Part shown: positions 33,564-44,056 of the stretch, piece after piece
How positions within the stretch are numbered: position 1 is the stretch's first letter
Layout of the letters: every line of letters starts with the position of its first letter
Assembly: GCA_018823105.1 (NCBI GenBank)
Contig: JAHJJH010000224.1
Coordinates: forward strand, 1-47,077
DNA length: 47,077 nucleotides
DNA from: Verrucomicrobiota bacterium
Lineage (GTDB): Bacteria > Verrucomicrobiota > Kiritimatiellia > CAIQIC01 > JAGNIJ01
Reading direction: 5' to 3'
Program-made: the position numbers and the translations under genes
Notes under the pieces: model-generated
Database searches by the model: none
What the model saw: only the letters and a program-made list of their open reading frames with translations
Told to the model about the DNA's origin: nothing

Positions 33564-34856
33564 CTACCTTGGCTCCTCGACCCGGGGCGCGCCGCGCAGG
33601 TTCAAGGCCCTAAGGGCCAGAAGGATGTCCACGGCGCGGCGCAGCGCCGGATCTCCACGCACGCGCTCCCGCAGGAGGCGATGCTCTTTTCCCTCCGCCT
33701 GCAGCCGGCCCCTCGCATCCGGCTCCGGCTCGTAGTCAACTTGGCCACCCTCGGCGCCGTTGAGGGTCACATCCGGCTCCACGCTTTCGCGCCCGTTGAA
33801 TACGGAACCGTCGGCCATGACCAGTCGCCGGATCGCCAGGTAAAGGTATCCGCCGCCGGGACAGGGAATGATCTCGCGCACACCGGGATCGCCGCGCGTA
33901 GGGTAGCCGATGAGCATGGCGCCGCGCAGACTGTGGGTAAAAACAGCGGCCAGCGCCTCCGCGGCGCCCTCGGTGTCGCCGTCGGTCAAGACCATGACCG
34001 GGGCGTCGAGGCCGGTCCCGCCGGACGCACGGAAAACCTCCATGTCCTGGTCTTGTGAGCTCCGCAGCGAGAAAAGCAGCGCCCCCTCCGGCGCGAAAAG
34101 ACGGGCCACGTCGGCCGCGGCGGCCAGATTGGTGCCCCCGGCGCCTCGCAGATCCAGGACAATGCCGCAGTAATTCGTCCCATCCCAGCCGCGCAACGCC
34201 GGAATGATTTCTTTCGACGCCCCTTTATACAAGCCGTTCAGCCGCAGATAGCCGATCCCGACCGGCAAATCCTCCGCGCTTGCCACGGACGACTGCTGGA
34301 GGCGCGCGGTGGCTATTTCCACCTCCTGCGTTTCCGCCCCTCGCAGGAAGCTGACGCGGATCCGGTCGCCGGGCCCGACCCGAAGCAGGCCGCGCACTTC
34401 CCAGTCCTTGAGACCGGCCACGGCCCCGCCGTCGATGAATTCCAGCCGGTCCCCCGCCTGTATACCGGCCTCGGCGGCGGGCGATTTCTCCACGACCTCC
34501 GTGACCTTCGGGGCACCGTTGGCCACCCGGAGGCGCACACCTGTTTCATACACCAGGCCGGCCAGGCGATCCTGCAAAGCCGCGCGCTCCTCCTCGTTCA
34601 GCCAGCGCCCCTGGGGATCAGCGCTTTTCACCATCGCCGAAACAGCGGCCCGGCGCGCGGTTTCGGTGTCGAGGGTCAGGCCGTGCTGCTCCAACAGCGC
34701 GGCCAGTTGCTCCACCGCGGGCACGGCGTCCCGCTTTAGCGACGGCGCCGGGGACGGAGCGGGCTCTGCCGGGGTTGCATTCGTGGCCGGCGGCTCCGCG
34801 GCGGAAAGGCCAACGGCCATGCCCAGAACGATGAACAGGATGATGAGCTTCCTCAT
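33564..34856 (-). CDS. Exported PDZ/S41 peptidase-like protein lacking the catalytic Ser and Lys
   Basis: The product has 430 residues. A signal peptide ('[18 protein letters not shown]') and a Pro/Ala-rich linker lead to a helical region (45-105). A PDZ domain follows (about 105-185: '[20 protein letters not shown]'), then a tail-specific-protease-like S41 fold ('[20 protein letters not shown]', '[20 protein letters not shown]'). In active CtpA-type enzymes the nucleophile sits in a 'GSASASE' segment and the Lys in 'T.GKG'. The aligned segments here read '[10 protein letters not shown]' (292-301) and 'YPTRGDPGV' (318-326), so both catalytic residues appear lost. It may be a binding or scaffolding protein. 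Its start overlaps the purE stop (ATGA). Confidence 0.75.
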   Translation of the reverse strand: MRKLIILFIVLGMAVGLSAAEPPATNATPAEPAPSPAPSLKRDAVPAVEQLAALLEQHGLTLDTETARRAAVSAMVKSADPQGRWLNEEERAALQDRLAGLVYETGVRLRVANGAPKVTEVVEKSPAAEAGIQAGDRLEFIDGGAVAGLKDWEVRGLLRVGPGDRIRVSFLRGAETQEVEIATARLQQSSVASAEDLPVGIGYLRLNGLYKGASKEIIPALRGWDGTNYCGIVLDLRGAGGTNLAAAADVARLFAPEGALLFSLRSSQDQDMEVFRASGGTGLDAPVMVLTDGDTEGAAEALAAVFTHSLRGAMLIGYPTRGDPGVREIIPCPGGGYLYLAIRRLVMADGSVFNGRESVEPDVTLNGAEGGQVDYEPEPDARGRLQAEGKEHRLLRERVRGDPALRRAVDILLALRALNLRGAPRVEEPR

Positions 34857-35494
34857 TTCTTTTTCTCCCCAACCGCGTTAGTAGCCCGTCCATACTTGTC
34901 TGGACGCGCCGTGGGTAGGGCGGCTTGGCTCAAGCCGCCGCGGCGCGCTCGGCGAGCGCGCCCTACCTGTTTTGATGTCCACTTCAGTCTGGACCGAGTC
35001 GCAAGTCGTCGATTTCCGGCTTCCACTTTCTTCTTCATCGCGCGCTTGTGCCGCTCCAGGCGTCGCCGCAGGTCCGGACGGCCCAGCGCCAGGATCTGCA
35101 CCGCCAGCAGCGCGGCGTTGATCGCGCCGGCCTTGTCCATCGCCACGGTGGCCACGGGCACGCCCGCCGGCATCTGGACGGTCGCCAGAAGCGCGTCCAG
35201 GCCGTCCAGCGCGCCCCCCCCCACGGGAACGCCGATCACCGGCAGCGTGGTATTCGCCGCCAGCGCCCCGGCCAGGTGGGCGGCGCCGCCCGCCGCCGCA
35301 ATCAGAATCTTGAGACCGCGCCGGGCCGCCGAACGGGCATACGCCGCCGCCAGTGCCGGCGTGCGGTGCGCGGAAAGGACGCGGGCTTCGTATTCGACAC
35401 CGAAATCGCGAAGGGTAGCCGCGGTATACTCGACCACCGGCCAGTCCGAATCGCTGCCCATCAGCACGCCTACCTCGGCCCTTGTTTTTTTCAT
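34853..35494 (-). CDS. purE: N5-carboxyaminoimidazole ribonucleotide mutase PurE with repeat-derived C-terminal tail
   Basis: This enzyme moves the carboxyl group of N5-CAIR to give CAIR in purine synthesis (class I PurE works with PurK, which is not in the window). The core is canonical: '[20 protein letters not shown]', '[15 protein letters not shown]', '[20 protein letters not shown]', '[20 protein letters not shown]', '[20 protein letters not shown]'. The usual protein ends near residue 160. Here about 50 extra Arg/Ala-rich residues (164-213) are read from intergenic-type repeat DNA (34915-34966 and flanks), up to an ATGA overlap with the next gene. The start overlaps the purD stop in the same way. 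Confidence 0.93.
   Translation of the reverse strand: MKKTRAEVGVLMGSDSDWPVVEYTAATLRDFGVEYEARVLSAHRTPALAAAYARSAARRGLKILIAAAGGAAHLAGALAANTTLPVIGVPVGGGALDGLDALLATVQMPAGVPVATVAMDKAGAINAALLAVQILALGRPDLRRRLERHKRAMKKKVEAGNRRLATRSRLKWTSKQVGRARRARRGGLSQAALPTARPDKYGRATNAVGEKKK
34915..34966. repeat. Cloverleaf-like inverted repeat inside the purE 3' end
   Basis: Outer arms GTAGGGCG (34915-34922) and CGCCCTAC (34959-34966) enclose two hairpins: CGGCTTG/CAAGCCG (34921-34937) and CGCGCTCG/CGAGCGCG (34944-34960). The outer and inner arms share bases, so either a three-way junction or the two hairpins can form. Elements like this are normally intergenic; this copy is translated as part of purE. Confidence 0.75.
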
Positions 35495-36771
35495 CGCTGC
35501 AAACCCCGCGCGCCAATATCCCGGCGAAATTGGGCCCGGTCAAACCGGATTCTTTCCACCGCCCCGTAAGCGCGGTCCCTCGCTTCGCGCAAGTTCGCGC
35601 CCCGAGCCGTCACGCCCAGCACCCGGCCACCCGCCGTCATCACCCGGCCGCCGGTCAGACGGGTGCCGGCATGGAATACCACAACGCCCTCCAGCGCGGA
35701 AGCCTCTTCCAGTCCAGAAATGGGCAGGTCCGCGTCATAACGACCCGGATAGCCGCCCGCGGCCATGACGACACACACGCAGGCTTCCGGCGTCCAGGCC
35801 AGACGGACGCGTTCCAGGTTCCCCTCCGCACAAGCCAAAAGCGCGGGAAGGATATCGCCTTCCCATCGTGGCAGGATAGCCTGCGTTTCCGGATCGCCGA
35901 ACCGGCAGTTGAATTCCAGGACCTTCGGCCCGTCGGCCGTCAGCATGAGGCCGGCGTAGAGCACGCCTCGGTAAACGATCCCGCGGCGAGTGAGTTCGGA
36001 CAGTGTGCGCTCAAAGACCTCGCTCCGAACTGTTCTCCACTGCTTCTCGTCAAGAATCGGGGCCGGGGAATAAGCGCCCATCCCGCCCGTGTTAGGCCCG
36101 GTGTCGCCATCCCCCACCCGCTTGTGGTCCTGCGCCGAGGCGAGCAGTTCGATCTGTTTTCCGTCGGTGAGCGCCAGGACGGAAACCTCCTCGCCCTCCA
36201 GGCGTTCTTCCACCAGCACCTCGAGCCCGGCCTCGCCGAACGCACGGCGGATCAGGGCCTCCTCGACAGCGGCGGCCGCCTCGGCGGCCGTGTCGCACAC
36301 CGTCACGCCTTTCCCGGCGGCCAGGCCATCCGCCTTGACCACGAGACGGCCGGGCTGGCGCCGGACATACGCCATGGCCTCCTCCGCGCGGGTGAAGCGG
36401 GCGGCGCGTGCGCTCGGTACGCCAGCAGACGCCATAATCTCCTTGGCAAAAGCCTTGCTGCCTTCCAGCCGGGCCCCGTCGCGGCCGGGACCAAAAACGC
36501 GAAGTCCTTCGGCCTCCAGCCGATCCGACAGGCCGGCGCAGAGGGGGGCTTCGGGTCCGATCACGGTCAGGTCGGGCCGGTTTTCCCGCGCCCAAGCGAC
36601 CAGGCCGTCCGGGTCGGAGGCCTGAATCGGGACATTTCCAGCGACCTGCGCGGTTCCGGCGTTACCGGGCGCGCAGAAGACGGCTGGCCGGCTGGAATCC
36701 CTGGCGATTTTCCACGCCAGCGCGTGTTCCCGGCCGCCGCCGCCCACAATTAGAATCTTGGGGTCCGCCAT
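35491..36771 (-). CDS. purD: Phosphoribosylamine-glycine ligase PurD
   Basis: This ATP-grasp enzyme joins glycine to phosphoribosylamine, the second step of purine synthesis. The N-terminus '[20 protein letters not shown]' is canonical. '[20 protein letters not shown]', '[20 protein letters not shown]', '[20 protein letters not shown]', '[14 protein letters not shown]' and '[17 protein letters not shown]' follow. From ATG 36771 ([13 protein letters not shown]) it has 426 residues, the usual size. The frame stays open to 36888 but the extension has no family match. It heads an operon in which every junction overlaps or is short: purD, purE, the S41-like gene, then the phosphatase-RpiB-SHMT fusion. 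SHMT makes the glycine that PurD consumes. Confidence 0.97.
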   Translation of the reverse strand: MADPKILIVGGGGREHALAWKIARDSSRPAVFCAPGNAGTAQVAGNVPIQASDPDGLVAWARENRPDLTVIGPEAPLCAGLSDRLEAEGLRVFGPGRDGARLEGSKAFAKEIMASAGVPSARAARFTRAEEAMAYVRRQPGRLVVKADGLAAGKGVTVCDTAAEAAAAVEEALIRRAFGEAGLEVLVEERLEGEEVSVLALTDGKQIELLASAQDHKRVGDGDTGPNTGGMGAYSPAPILDEKQWRTVRSEVFERTLSELTRRGIVYRGVLYAGLMLTADGPKVLEFNCRFGDPETQAILPRWEGDILPALLACAEGNLERVRLAWTPEACVCVVMAAGGYPGRYDADLPISGLEEASALEGVVVFHAGTRLTGGRVMTAGGRVLGVTARGANLREARDRAYGAVERIRFDRAQFRRDIGARGLQR

Positions 36772-36838
36772 ACGGCCCCGGGACCATACCGGACGGGCGG
36801 GCCGCGGACAAGGCGGGATTGAAACCTGTGAGCGTGGA

Positions 36839-36860
36839 GCCGGGGCGACCTCGCCCCGGC
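36839..36860. repeat. Perfect 22-base palindrome in the purD/amylase divergent region
   Basis: GCCGGGGCGA (36839-36848), CC, TCGCCCCGGC (36851-36860): ten perfect pairs with a two-base centre. It lies between two divergent starts, where a terminator would not be expected. It may be a dispersed repeat or an operator. No convincing -35/-10 pair was seen for either gene in this 182-base gap. Confidence 0.65.
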
Positions 36861-36953
36861 CGAATTTGCGGCTATTGAAGGTGGACAATGAGACGGGTAC
36901 TTGTTACCTAGATGCCCATTGGCTTCGGGCAGTCCAGGCAAATGGAGTTTCTC

Positions 36954-39900
36954 GTGAAAACAATGCGTACCCGGTCCCTGTGGGCAATGATACTGGTGCC
37001 TGTCCTCCTGGCCGCGCCGGCGTTCGGCGAGGCGTATCGAGGCCAGATGAACCAATGGGGCACGAACTGGATGTCCCAGGACACCACCTTCGGCAGCGTG
37101 TGGCAGGTGACCGTGGTCGCCACGAACACGAGCGCCACCTCCACGTTCAAGTTTGATCGCAAGGGCGACTGGACCACGAACTGGGGCAGCGGCGCATCTT
37201 ATACCGGCGCGGTGAAAAACTCCAACGTGGGGCAGTGTCGCATCAACCCCAACAGCAACCTGACCAATTCCGAGGTCAACGGACGCAGTTACACCTTCCG
37301 CCTCGAAGGCGAGGGCCACTGGTGGTACCGGCCTTTCGTGGTGATGGAGACAGACAGCACCCCCGTTTGGCCCCTCGCCGTTTCGGACGGGCACGTCCAG
37401 GACCCCGCGACCAACCCGGTGGCCGTCAGCATTAAGATGAGTGCCGCGTTGAGTACGCAAGAGACGGTCTGGGTCCGTTACGCCACGAATTCCGATTTCT
37501 CCGCCGCTCGGATCACCGCGGCAACGGGGAGTTCGACCAACTACAGCGCCACGCTGCCCGGCGGGCATAATCCGGGCGCGCGCGTGTACTACTACGTGCT
37601 GACCTCGACGATGCCGTCCAACCTGATCGCGGGCAAGCCCGATCTCTGCACGCTGCGCGGGACCAACAACGCGGGCGCGAACTGGACGTACCGGCCCGGC
37701 GGCGGGAACTGCTGGCATCACCCGACCAATGTCCAGCCCGGCACGGCGACCATGCGCAATCCCGTGACCAACGCGGCGCCGTCGGCCCCGGTCTATTTCT
37801 ACGACGGCAATTTCTTCACCAACGGCTGGGCCATGGGCAACCAGACGGGCGCCACGCTGTACCATCGGCTGAAAGGCTCGGGCGGCGGCTGGACCGCGAC
37901 CAACGCCTGGTACGATTCCTCGAGCGGCAACAACAAGTGGTGGCAAATGAATATCCCCGGCGGGGCGTACGCGGCCACCAACGAGGTCGAGTATTATATT
38001 CTCGTCAGCTACAGCGACTACGACACCACCTACCTGGGCACGACCAACAACCTCGCTTCGAAGACCTACGTCGTCGAGGCCAGCGCGCAGGCGGCGGCCT
38101 TCAGCTTCCGGTACGGGTCGAGCACCAACCTGGGCAACTGCTGGCACATCCCGGCCAACGTGGAGCCGCCGGGCGCCTACATGCGCAACCCGCCGTACGC
38201 GTTCTCGAACAACGCCGTGTACGTCTACAACGGCAACCAGTTCCAGGGCGCCGGCAACGCGGCCGACCAGAGCGGCGGCACGCTGTACCACCGGCTGATC
38301 GGCGCTGGTTCGTGGAGCGCCACCAACCTTGCGTTCGACAGCCAGCAGGGCAACAACAAGTACTGGTACAGCATCATTCCCGTCGGCGCCTACAAGGCGA
38401 CCAACGTGGTTCAATACTACCTTAAGGCCACCTACACCGACCGCGACACGACCTACATCGGCACAACCAATGCCGGAGAGGGCAGCCTGACTTACGGGGC
38501 CGAGGGCGACGCGCAGGGGAATCCGTTCACGTTCACGTACGGCGGGGAACCCGGCACGGAGGCCGGCTATATCTGGCACAATTCCAACCGGGTCAACGTA
38601 GCGGCGGGGTCGGTCCAGTTCTGGGCCAAGATCGGCTACGCGCAGGGTGCGGGGAGCAATCGCTGGGTGGAGCAGGCCTGTCTCTACTACACCACCAACG
38701 ACGCGTCCGTGGCGGTGTCGGACAAGGGCACCGGCGGCGTGAACACGCTGGTCCAGGAACTCACCTTCGACCACGTGGAAGAAGATTCTTCCGAGAACGG
38801 CAACGCGATGTGGTGGATGGGCACGCTCACCGGCCTGCCGCTGACGGGCAACATCCGCTACAAGATCGGCGCGTGGAACGGCGCGGGAACTCAACGCTTC
38901 GCGGAATACAACACCGAGGGGACGGACAATAAGGAGTTCGTCTTCTCGCTCTACGTCGCCGGGGCCGACGGGCTGACCGTGAACGGGGTCAACGCCGACT
39001 ACACGACGACCAAGTTTTTCGTGGACGAGCGCGCGGGCGAGACCAACTACGTGTCGGTCCAGTACACCATCCCCGGCGTCACGGCCATCGAGAAGGCGGA
39101 AATCTTCTCCAACCTCGACCGTCGCGACTGGGCGGACGTGGACTACAACAGCGACGGCACCCCGGACGGCATCAACCCGCCGCTGGGCGCCAGCATCACC
39201 ACGAACGACACCGGCGCTTACTTCAGGGCCTACCCGATGCAATTGCTGGGCGGGCGCTCCTACTGCTGGACGGGCACGGCCAGCAAGTGCGGGGCGTACC
39301 GGTTGACGGGGCGCTACAAGCTGTCCGGCGACACGAACTGGTACTGGTACAGCAGCGACGGGCGCCGGGACCACGCGATCGTGGTCTCGCCGAAGAAGGC
39401 GCTGGGCATGACCCTGTACGAGGTCAACCCGCTGACGGTCAAGGCCACGAGCAACGACAAGAACGGGCGCAGCACGTTCGACGATCTGCTCGACGGCGAC
39501 CCGGACAGCTTCACGAACTTCAATCTGGGCTACCTGAACAAGCTGCAGGTCAACTGCCTGTGGTTCCAGCCGATCCACCCCAGCGCTGAAACCACGCGCG
39601 GCGACCCGAGTGGCTACGACCCCGGCAGCCCATACGCCACGCGCAACTACTTCGCCGTGTCGAGCAACATGGCCGCCGACGGGACGGAATCCGGCGCGAT
39701 GAGCGAGTTCACGAACTTCGTGCATCGGTGCGACACCAACGCCACCAGCGTCGGAACCATTAACATCATGCTCGACGGGGTGTTCAACCACACCGCGTGG
39801 GACGCGGTCATGGGCCAAGGCGGCGTGGACCTGGGATATGCGGCGACCGCCGACCAGAGCATGCCCGGTAACCGGCCGGGCTGGTATTCTTACTGGGAGG

Positions 39901-41918
39901 ATTACGGCGAGCCGGCCACGTTCTACAACGGCGTCTACGACAACGACATCGCCACCGCGCCCGACCGGGGCGACTTCGGGAAGTGGGACGACGTGGCGGA
40001 GTTGTATTTCGGGAAATATTCCGCCCTGGTCCGGCACAATCCGGACAACAACGGCGACTACACCAACGAGGGCGACACGTACGACCATACGGGCATGACC
40101 GCCGACACGATCGCCCTGTGGAAATACTTCGGGTACTACACCGAGTACTGGCTGAAGAAGACCGGGCACCCGACGAACAACAACAACGCCGCCTACGACG
40201 ACTACGGCATTGACTCACTGCGGTGCGACTTCGGGCAGGGCCTACCGCCCCAGCTCTGGGAGTACATCATCAACCGCACGCGCAAGATGAAGTGGAACTT
40301 CGTCTTCATGGCCGAGACGCTCGACGGCGGCAGCCCCGGCTACCGCTCGAACCGGCATTTCGACATCCTGAATGAGAACCTGGTCTTCCAGTTCACCCAG
40401 GCGCACATCAACTACTCGAGTTCCCTGCGCCAGGCGCTCGAGGACCGCCGCAACTCCTACAGCAGCGGGCTGGTCCTGTTGAACCTGACCGGACACGACG
40501 AGGTTATGGCGGACAACGACCCGTGGGTCGTCGCCAGCCGCTACGGGTCCGTCTCCATGGTGGACGGCCTGCCGATGATCTTCTACGGCCAGGAGTGGGG
40601 CATCGAGCAGTTCAATCCGTCGGACCCGGATAACAAGAACGACGGGTTCCTGAACTGGCACGAGCAGAACTTCGGCAAGTACATCCCGCACTTCAAGCAG
40701 TGGAACAAGCTCACCGTCTGGGAGAATCCGCCGGATAACTCCGACGGGCTGGCCCAATGGTACGGCCGCGTCAACTGGGCGCGCCTGAACTCCCCCGCCC
40801 TGCGCAGCCACAACCGCTACTTCCTCAACAAGGTCGGCGACGGCGAGGAAGGCACCATCATGGCCGCGGCGAAGTACCAGACGGCGTACGCCTCGCCAAC
40901 GACCAGCGACGTGGTGCTCGCGTTCTCGCTCTTCTTGCGGCACGGCGAGGCCCATTTCTCCTCCGCGGCCTCGTTCGACCTGACAGGCTGCTGGGGCCTG
41001 CTCGGCCTGGACACCGGCAAGACCTACCGCGTGCGCAACCTGGCCTCCAGCGACGCCTCCGCGTACCTCTCCGACGGCTGGCCGCAGACAGGCCAACAGC
41101 TCTACGACAACGGCCTCTACGTCTCGCTCGGCGGCGGCACGGTCAACCCGATCACCGACGACGGCGAGATCGTGCAGTACCTGAAGATCGAGGAATACAC
41201 CGCGACCAACCATGCGCCGGCGATCAGCCTGCCCGGCCCGCACACGGTCCCGGTCGGGTCCAGCACCGGCTTCGTCGTCAGCGCGTCGGATTCCGACGGG
41301 AATACAGTGACCCTGACGAACGCCGTGGCGCCCGCCGGGGCGACCTATGTCGGGACGAATTTCTCATGGACCGCGCTGCCGACCTCCTTCGCGAACACGA
41401 CCAACTTGCTCGTCTTCGTGGCCGACGACGGCCAGGGCGAGACGAACAGCATCGTGACCAACAGCACCGTGATCATCGTCCCGTTCGATTGGGATGCGGA
41501 CGGCATGCCGGACGGCTGGGAGTGGGACAATTTCACCACGCTGACCAACCCGCCGACGGGCGACTGGGATAACGACGGCTCGCCCAATGGGGATGAATAT
41601 GTTGCCGGAACAACACCGACCAGCGCTTCGTCGGTATTTGAAGTGCAATCGGTCACGGTTCCGGCCGGAAATACCAACTACCAGGTCCGGGTCCGGACCC
41701 AGCCGCAGCGGCACTATACGATCTACTTTGCCAACAACCTGACCAACCCCGCGGTGTGGTCGGGCTTCGGCAACACGAACAACGACGTGGGCACGTGGCT
41801 GGAGACAAATGTGGCGGAGAGCACCCACACCTTCACCGACGACCAGACCGTGAACACGTCGAGCAATCCGCCGCCGGACGGGCGCCGGTTCTACAGGTTC
41901 AAAGTGCAGCAACCTTAG
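36954..41918 (+). CDS. Large secreted multi-domain GH13 alpha-amylase-family protein
   Basis: The product has 1654 residues. The signal peptide ends at 'LLAAPAFGEA'. Related beta modules follow, starting near residues 251 ('NCWHHPTNVQPG'), 394 ('NCWHIPANVEPPG') and 539 ('YIWHNSNRVNVAAG'), about 144 residues apart; the third is divergent. The GH13 barrel lies at about 815-1300: 'IMLDGVFNHTA', 'IDSLRCDFGQG' (nucleophile Asp1092), 'FVFMAETLDGG' (Glu1121), 'NLTGHDEV' (Asp1182). The C-terminus has Ca-binding thrombospondin-3-like repeats ('DWDADGMPDGWE', from 1512) and a terminal beta domain ending 'RRFYRFKVQQP'. It should act on extracellular alpha-glucans. The start GTG 36954 was chosen because GGAG lies six bases upstream; ATGs at 36942 and 36912 are alternatives. 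Confidence 0.88.
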   Translation: MKTMRTRSLWAMILVPVLLAAPAFGEAYRGQMNQWGTNWMSQDTTFGSVWQVTVVATNTSATSTFKFDRKGDWTTNWGSGASYTGAVKNSNVGQCRINPNSNLTNSEVNGRSYTFRLEGEGHWWYRPFVVMETDSTPVWPLAVSDGHVQDPATNPVAVSIKMSAALSTQETVWVRYATNSDFSAARITAATGSSTNYSATLPGGHNPGARVYYYVLTSTMPSNLIAGKPDLCTLRGTNNAGANWTYRPGGGNCWHHPTNVQPGTATMRNPVTNAAPSAPVYFYDGNFFTNGWAMGNQTGATLYHRLKGSGGGWTATNAWYDSSSGNNKWWQMNIPGGAYAATNEVEYYILVSYSDYDTTYLGTTNNLASKTYVVEASAQAAAFSFRYGSSTNLGNCWHIPANVEPPGAYMRNPPYAFSNNAVYVYNGNQFQGAGNAADQSGGTLYHRLIGAGSWSATNLAFDSQQGNNKYWYSIIPVGAYKATNVVQYYLKATYTDRDTTYIGTTNAGEGSLTYGAEGDAQGNPFTFTYGGEPGTEAGYIWHNSNRVNVAAGSVQFWAKIGYAQGAGSNRWVEQACLYYTTNDASVAVSDKGTGGVNTLVQELTFDHVEEDSSENGNAMWWMGTLTGLPLTGNIRYKIGAWNGAGTQRFAEYNTEGTDNKEFVFSLYVAGADGLTVNGVNADYTTTKFFVDERAGETNYVSVQYTIPGVTAIEKAEIFSNLDRRDWADVDYNSDGTPDGINPPLGASITTNDTGAYFRAYPMQLLGGRSYCWTGTASKCGAYRLTGRYKLSGDTNWYWYSSDGRRDHAIVVSPKKALGMTLYEVNPLTVKATSNDKNGRSTFDDLLDGDPDSFTNFNLGYLNKLQVNCLWFQPIHPSAETTRGDPSGYDPGSPYATRNYFAVSSNMAADGTESGAMSEFTNFVHRCDTNATSVGTINIMLDGVFNHTAWDAVMGQGGVDLGYAATADQSMPGNRPGWYSYWEDYGEPATFYNGVYDNDIATAPDRGDFGKWDDVAELYFGKYSALVRHNPDNNGDYTNEGDTYDHTGMTADTIALWKYFGYYTEYWLKKTGHPTNNNNAAYDDYGIDSLRCDFGQGLPPQLWEYIINRTRKMKWNFVFMAETLDGGSPGYRSNRHFDILNENLVFQFTQAHINYSSSLRQALEDRRNSYSSGLVLLNLTGHDEVMADNDPWVVASRYGSVSMVDGLPMIFYGQEWGIEQFNPSDPDNKNDGFLNWHEQNFGKYIPHFKQWNKLTVWENPPDNSDGLAQWYGRVNWARLNSPALRSHNRYFLNKVGDGEEGTIMAAAKYQTAYASPTTSDVVLAFSLFLRHGEAHFSSAASFDLTGCWGLLGLDTGKTYRVRNLASSDASAYLSDGWPQTGQQLYDNGLYVSLGGGTVNPITDDGEIVQYLKIEEYTATNHAPAISLPGPHTVPVGSSTGFVVSASDSDGNTVTLTNAVAPAGATYVGTNFSWTALPTSFANTTNLLVFVADDGQGETNSIVTNSTVIIVPFDWDADGMPDGWEWDNFTTLTNPPTGDWDNDGSPNGDEYVAGTTPTSASSVFEVQSVTVPAGNTNYQVRVRTQPQRHYTIYFANNLTNPAVWSGFGNTNNDVGTWLETNVAESTHTFTDDQTVNTSSNPPPDGRRFYRFKVQQP

Positions 41919-41975
41919 CTCCGGCCCAAGGTCATCTTCGCCCGGCTCCAATACCGGGGGGCCATCGCATCCCCG

Positions 41976-42004
41976 TTGCATAATGCCGGCGGCGATGCTA
42001 TGGT
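41976..42004 (+). promoter_or_regulatory. Possible promoter for ftsH
   Basis: TTGCAT (41976-41981), 17 bases, TATGGT (41999-42004), ending 36 bases before the ftsH ATG. The -35 is weak. It is the best pair in the 122-base gap between the amylase and ftsH genes. Confidence 0.35.
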
Positions 42005-42040
42005 TCCGCACCGAAAAGCATGGGAGCGTCTTGAACCAGC

Positions 42041-44002
42041 ATGGAACCTCCGATTTACAGTCCGAAGGATAGCGGATCGAAAAAGACCAATGTCCCCCTG
42101 CGCGGACTGGCCTTGTGGCTGCTGCTGCTGGCGCTGTTCCTGACGGTGTACCAGATGTTCTCACAGCAGCAGGACCGCTACGAGCGCGTCCCGTACAGCC
42201 CGGACTTCATTGAGCTGGTCAGTCAGCATCGCATTCGAAGGGCGGAGGTAGTCGTCGAGGTGTCCGGGCTTCACTACGTGCGAGGGGAGTTGCTCGACGT
42301 GGACGCGCGCACCAAGCGCCCCCGACGGTTCCGGACGGAGATCGTGGTCGGGGACGACCTGATCCGTTTCCTGCGGGAGAACGGGGTCCCGTTCGCGTTC
42401 AAGGCACAGAATCCGTATATCTGGCAACTCGTCTCCGGGGCCGTGCCGTTCCTGCTGGTGCTGGGTCTGCTGTACTTCCTGTTCGTACGGCAGATGCGCA
42501 TGGCGGGCCGCGGGGCGATGAGCTTCGGCAAGAGCCGGGCCCGGCTGATGAGCCGGGAGCGCAACAAGGTCACGTTCGCGGACGTCGCGGGCATTGACGA
42601 GGCCAAGGAGGAGGTGCAGGAGATCATCGAGTTCCTGCGCGATCCCAAGCGCTTCCAGAGGCTGGGCGGTCGCATCCCCAAGGGCGTGATCCTGGTGGGC
42701 CCGCCGGGTACCGGCAAGACGCTGCTGGCCAAGGCCATTGCCGGCGAGGCGCAGGTGCCTTTCTTCAGCATCAGCGGTTCGGACTTCGTGGAGATGTTCG
42801 TCGGCGTGGGCGCCAGCCGCGTGCGCGACATGTTCGAGCAGGGCAAGAAAAATGCGCCCTGCATCATCTTCGTGGACGAGATTGACGCCGTGGGCCGCAG
42901 CCGGTTCAGCGGCATCGGCGGCGGGCACGACGAGCGGGAACAGACCCTCAACGCCCTGCTCGTGGAGATGGACGGCTTCGACACGCAGGAGGGCGTCATC
43001 ATCATCGCGGCCACCAACCGGCCGGACGTGCTCGATCCCGCGCTGCTCCGGCCGGGCCGGTTCGACCGCCAGATCGTCATTGACCTGCCGGGCCTGGAGG
43101 GGCGCGAGGCGATCCTGCGGATCCACGCGCGCCGGGTGAAGTTGACGCCGAACACGGATCTGCACCGGATCGCGCGCGGGACGCCGGGGTTCTCGGGCGC
43201 GGACCTCTCCAACCTGATCAACGAAGCCGCGCTCCTGGCCGCGCGCAACAACCTCGAGGCCGTCACCGTGCGGGAACTGGAGGAGGCGCGCGACAAGGTC
43301 CGCTGGGGCCGCGAGCGCCGCAGCCGCGTGCTGGACGACAAGGAAAAGAGCCTGACCGCCTACCACGAGGCCGGCCACGCCGTGCTGCTGCACCTGGTGG
43401 AAGGATGCGAGCCGCTGCACAAGGTCACCATCATCCCGCGCGGGACGGCGCTCGGCGCGACCATGCAACTGCCGGAGAAGGACCGCTACACGGAGAGCCG
43501 CACCAAGCTGCTGGCGGTCCTGGTCGGCCTGATGGGCGGGCGCACGTCGGAGGAACTCGTCTTCGGCGATATCACAACGGGCGCGCACAATGACATCAAG
43601 CAGGCCACGCACATCGCCCGCATGATGGTCTGCGAGTGGGGCATGAGCGAAGCGCTGGGCCCGCTCAGCTTCGGCCAGCGCGAGGAACTGCTTTTCCTGG
43701 GCCGCGAGATCTCCCGCACCAACGAGATCAGCGAGGATACCGCCCGCAAGATTGACGAGGAAGTCAGCCGGATCGTCCGCGAGGCCCACGAGAAGGCGCT
43801 GAACATTCTCCGCGCGAACCGCGAGAGCCTGGACCGCGTGGCGCAGTTGCTGCTGGAACGGGAGACGCTGGACGGCCGCGAGGTGGGGGAGATCGTAAAA
43901 CACGGGCGGATTCTTTCCGAGGCCGAGCGGGCGGAAACCGACGGGCCAAAGAAGGATTCCCCGGAGGCCGGGACCGGCGAATCACCCGCCCTCTCCGCCT
44001 GA
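42041..44002 (+). CDS. ftsH: ATP-dependent zinc metalloprotease FtsH
   Basis: This membrane-anchored AAA+ protease handles quality control of membrane and short-lived cytoplasmic proteins. Two membrane helices (about 22-40 and 128-149) flank the periplasmic domain. The AAA module has Walker A 'GPPGTGKT' (220-227), Walker B '[12 protein letters not shown]' and the SRH '[20 protein letters not shown]'. The pore motif is '[17 protein letters not shown]'. The zinc site is HEAGH at 442-446 in '[13 protein letters not shown]', with the third ligand in '[20 protein letters not shown]'. The 653-residue length is typical. folP follows 54 bases later, the same ftsH-folP order as in many proteobacteria. 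The tandem SPFH proteins at 10.4-13.6 kb are possible partners by analogy with HflK/HflC, but are not linked to it. Confidence 0.97.
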   Translation: MEPPIYSPKDSGSKKTNVPLRGLALWLLLLALFLTVYQMFSQQQDRYERVPYSPDFIELVSQHRIRRAEVVVEVSGLHYVRGELLDVDARTKRPRRFRTEIVVGDDLIRFLRENGVPFAFKAQNPYIWQLVSGAVPFLLVLGLLYFLFVRQMRMAGRGAMSFGKSRARLMSRERNKVTFADVAGIDEAKEEVQEIIEFLRDPKRFQRLGGRIPKGVILVGPPGTGKTLLAKAIAGEAQVPFFSISGSDFVEMFVGVGASRVRDMFEQGKKNAPCIIFVDEIDAVGRSRFSGIGGGHDEREQTLNALLVEMDGFDTQEGVIIIAATNRPDVLDPALLRPGRFDRQIVIDLPGLEGREAILRIHARRVKLTPNTDLHRIARGTPGFSGADLSNLINEAALLAARNNLEAVTVRELEEARDKVRWGRERRSRVLDDKEKSLTAYHEAGHAVLLHLVEGCEPLHKVTIIPRGTALGATMQLPEKDRYTESRTKLLAVLVGLMGGRTSEELVFGDITTGAHNDIKQATHIARMMVCEWGMSEALGPLSFGQREELLFLGREISRTNEISEDTARKIDEEVSRIVREAHEKALNILRANRESLDRVAQLLLERETLDGREVGEIVKHGRILSEAERAETDGPKKDSPEAGTGESPALSA

Positions 44003-44056
44003 CGCCCCCGTCGAACGGCGTCGCGCTCCGGAGTATCCACGGTCCGGGACCATGGC

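Noticed and set aside
36750..40169. A 1139-codon open frame on the minus strand, opposite purD's start and the secreted GH13 gene
   Set aside because: It is Val/Arg/Gly-rich with no domain, signal or family motif, and it mirrors the codon pattern of the real GH13 gene. GC-rich third positions produce such shadows.
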